A stretch of 7,279 nt of DNA, from NCBI RefSeq assembly GCF_938015785.1, contig NZ_CALLWC010000050.1, positions 1 to 7,279 of the forward strand. Reading direction: 5' to 3'. Below are positions 6,498 to 7,279 of the stretch, piece by piece. The translations under genes and the position numbers were made by a program. Each line of letters opens with the position of its first letter. Within the stretch, counting starts at the first letter, position 1. Under the pieces are notes generated by a model, which worked only from the letters and a program-made list of their open reading frames with translations, searched no databases and had not been told where the DNA came from. Source of the stretch: an uncultured Campylobacter sp. (GTDB lineage: Bacteria > Campylobacterota > Campylobacteria > Campylobacterales > Campylobacteraceae).

Positions 6498-6577
6498 TCG
6501 CATTATGGGTTTTCGTAAAGAAAGACGATATAGAAAAATGGCAATGGCAATAATCTTATACTTAAAAGGAGCGAATT

Positions 6578-6952
6578 ATGTCATTTATAGATGAAGACTA
6601 CGTAAATATCGTGCCGCAGGATCTATTAGAGCGCGGTATACGCCTAAGAGAGGAGCTCGGATTTTATGAAATCGCTTGGAAATTTGACGATGTAATGGAG
6701 GTGCTAAAAATCACAAGAGGCAAAGGTATGATTATCCTAGGAGGAGAAGTATATCGCCTAAGCGGTAATGAGCCCATCATCACATACGATAGCTGGAGCA
6801 TTAAAGATGGAGATGACGGTGACGATGCATTCGAACTAGCGGTTCGATACATCACTAATTATCGCGCCAGAAACGGAGATTACTTTGCATACTGCCCGGA
6901 TATCGGTCCATATACCATCCTACAGGAGCCAAATGAACAAACAGAAAAATGA
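6578..6952 (+). CDS. Imm40-like immunity protein (probable)
   Basis: This is a 124-residue acidic cytoplasmic-type protein with no signal peptide. It resembles proteins annotated as immunity protein 40 (Imm40), which are predicted antidotes to polymorphic toxins. The pattern I recognise is an N-terminal helix with LLERGIRLREELGFYEIAWK (16-35), then IILGGEVYRL (52-61), TYDSW (69-73) and an AFELAVRYITNY helix (84-95) before a short C-terminal strand. The start is ATG with AAGGAG 6 nt upstream. Its last 20 nt overlap the next gene, showing an operon. It is AT-rich with AGA and ATA codons, unlike ruvB or panB. No toxin gene is visible in the window, so it may be an orphan. The family name is from memory and needs a profile search. 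Confidence 0.7.
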   Translation: MSFIDEDYVNIVPQDLLERGIRLREELGFYEIAWKFDDVMEVLKITRGKGMIILGGEVYRLSGNEPIITYDSWSIKDGDDGDDAFELAVRYITNYRARNGDYFAYCPDIGPYTILQEPNEQTEK

Positions 6953-7279
6953 TCAATTTTTTATAAACAAGAGTTTACCGCCTAACGTAGAAAGATGGCT
7001 TAACATAATGCTTCGATATAAATTTAAAGGCAGAGATGAATTAATATCTCATCTCAAACTTATAAAGATCGATAGCGTGATAAAGGAAGTAGGTTATATG
7101 CTAATAAAATTTAAAGAGCCTAAAGGTACGGAAAAGCTATCGTTAGAAAATTTCCCGATGAACACTACAGCAATAGATATTATGGTGTTCACAAAAGGAG
7201 AATATGAAACCAACTTCTTACTCTACAATAACGATTATGTAAGAAGGCTAGAGATTTATAATATTGCAAGCGAAGCATA
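6933..7279 (+). CDS. Hypothetical protein, truncated by window end
   Basis: The frame begins at ATG 6933, with AGGAG 4 nt upstream inside the previous gene, overlaps that gene by 20 nt in another frame, and remains open for 115 codons to the window edge. No signal peptide or membrane segment is seen. It has a helical N-terminus with RWLNIMLRYKFKGRDELISH (21-40), then a beta-rich part ending near VRRLEIYN (103-110). This layout, an F-x-GRDEL motif early and LE(I/V)Y near the end, recalls a broad family of small proteins I know without a name, often found beside toxin or immunity genes. The end must be close. The gene is strongly AT-rich; the line 7081-7140 counts 18 G/C of 60. The function is unknown; coupling suggests expression with the Imm40-like protein. 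Confidence 0.75.
   Translation, partial: MNKQKNDQFFINKSLPPNVERWLNIMLRYKFKGRDELISHLKLIKIDSVIKEVGYMLIKFKEPKGTEKLSLENFPMNTTAIDIMVFTKGEYETNFLLYNNDYVRRLEIYNIASEA

Larger units (their letters stand above)
6342..6577. other. AT-rich leader region between ssrA and the immunity-type gene
   Basis: This 236-bp stretch is markedly AT-rich and T-rich on the plus strand (about 6366-6450). It holds a candidate promoter (TATAAT at 6454-6459) and a 12-bp tandem duplication (6474-6497). One plus-strand frame stays open from 6365 to 6553 (62 codons) but has no ATG, GTG or TTG. Its last half encodes a hydrophobic segment, GALLGAFFALWVFV, then KKDDIEKWQWQ and a stop. This could be the tail of a broken small membrane protein or a chance frame. 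A 29-codon ATG frame at 6505-6594 lacks a Shine-Dalgarno. Confidence 0.5.

Noticed and set aside
6467..6499. GAAAAAA...TTTTTTC as an intrinsic terminator of ssrA
   Set aside because: The stem would be A-T only around a 19-nt loop, too weak, and it lies downstream of the consensus TATAAT that probably starts the next operon.
6505..6594. 29-codon ATG frame overlapping the start of the Imm40-like gene
   Set aside because: No Shine-Dalgarno precedes it (only a T-run), and the peptide is Arg/Lys-rich without recognisable features.
7195..7243. Strong AAAAGGAGAATATG signal suggesting a new gene at 7205
   Set aside because: The frame from that ATG stops after 12 codons, and the sequence is read as Lys-Gly-Glu-Tyr inside the larger open gene.

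Overview
The window looks like a Campylobacter chromosome. The tmRNA tag reads ANNVKFAPAYAKAA, the tag I associate with Campylobacter. RuvB and PanB are of ordinary bacterial type, and the non-coding DNA is full of AAATTTT words set in GC-rich sequence. The fairly high GC of the coding regions argues against C. jejuni and favours an oral, higher-GC species such as C. gracilis. The species is a guess.

Layout. From 415 to 5880 there are four genes, all on the minus strand. In transcription order they are panB (ketopantoate hydroxymethyltransferase, 5083-5880), an unrecognised membrane-anchored protein (3988-4665), ruvB (Holliday-junction branch-migration motor, 2189-3205) and an AI-2E/PerM-type membrane protein with an unusual Ala/Asn/Lys/Glu-rich N-terminal extension (415-1836). 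They do not form a tight operon: the gaps are about 417, 782 and 352 bp, and each gene has a candidate -10 box of its own. Two of the four start at TTG, each behind a good Shine-Dalgarno sequence. The gaps carry no convincing gene, but they are packed with AATTT-type words and short palindromes.

Divergent from panB is ssrA (tmRNA, 5979-6341), with a near-consensus promoter, encoded CCA, tRNA-like ends and a readable tag frame. Beyond its 3' end the character of the DNA changes: it becomes AT-rich, AGA/ATA codons are common and genes overlap. This part holds a T-rich promoter region, a gene resembling Imm40-type immunity proteins (6578-6952) and an overlapping second gene that runs off the window (6933 onward). 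The 3' end of ssrA is a classic integration site, so the simplest reading is a conserved core block (panB, ruvB, AI-2E, ssrA) with an accessory segment carrying orphan immunity-type genes starting right after ssrA.

Functionally, PanB serves pantothenate/CoA synthesis, RuvB serves recombination and repair, and tmRNA rescues stalled ribosomes. The genes share neighbourhood rather than pathway. The least understood parts are the post-ssrA segment, the 225-residue protein and the word-rich gaps.
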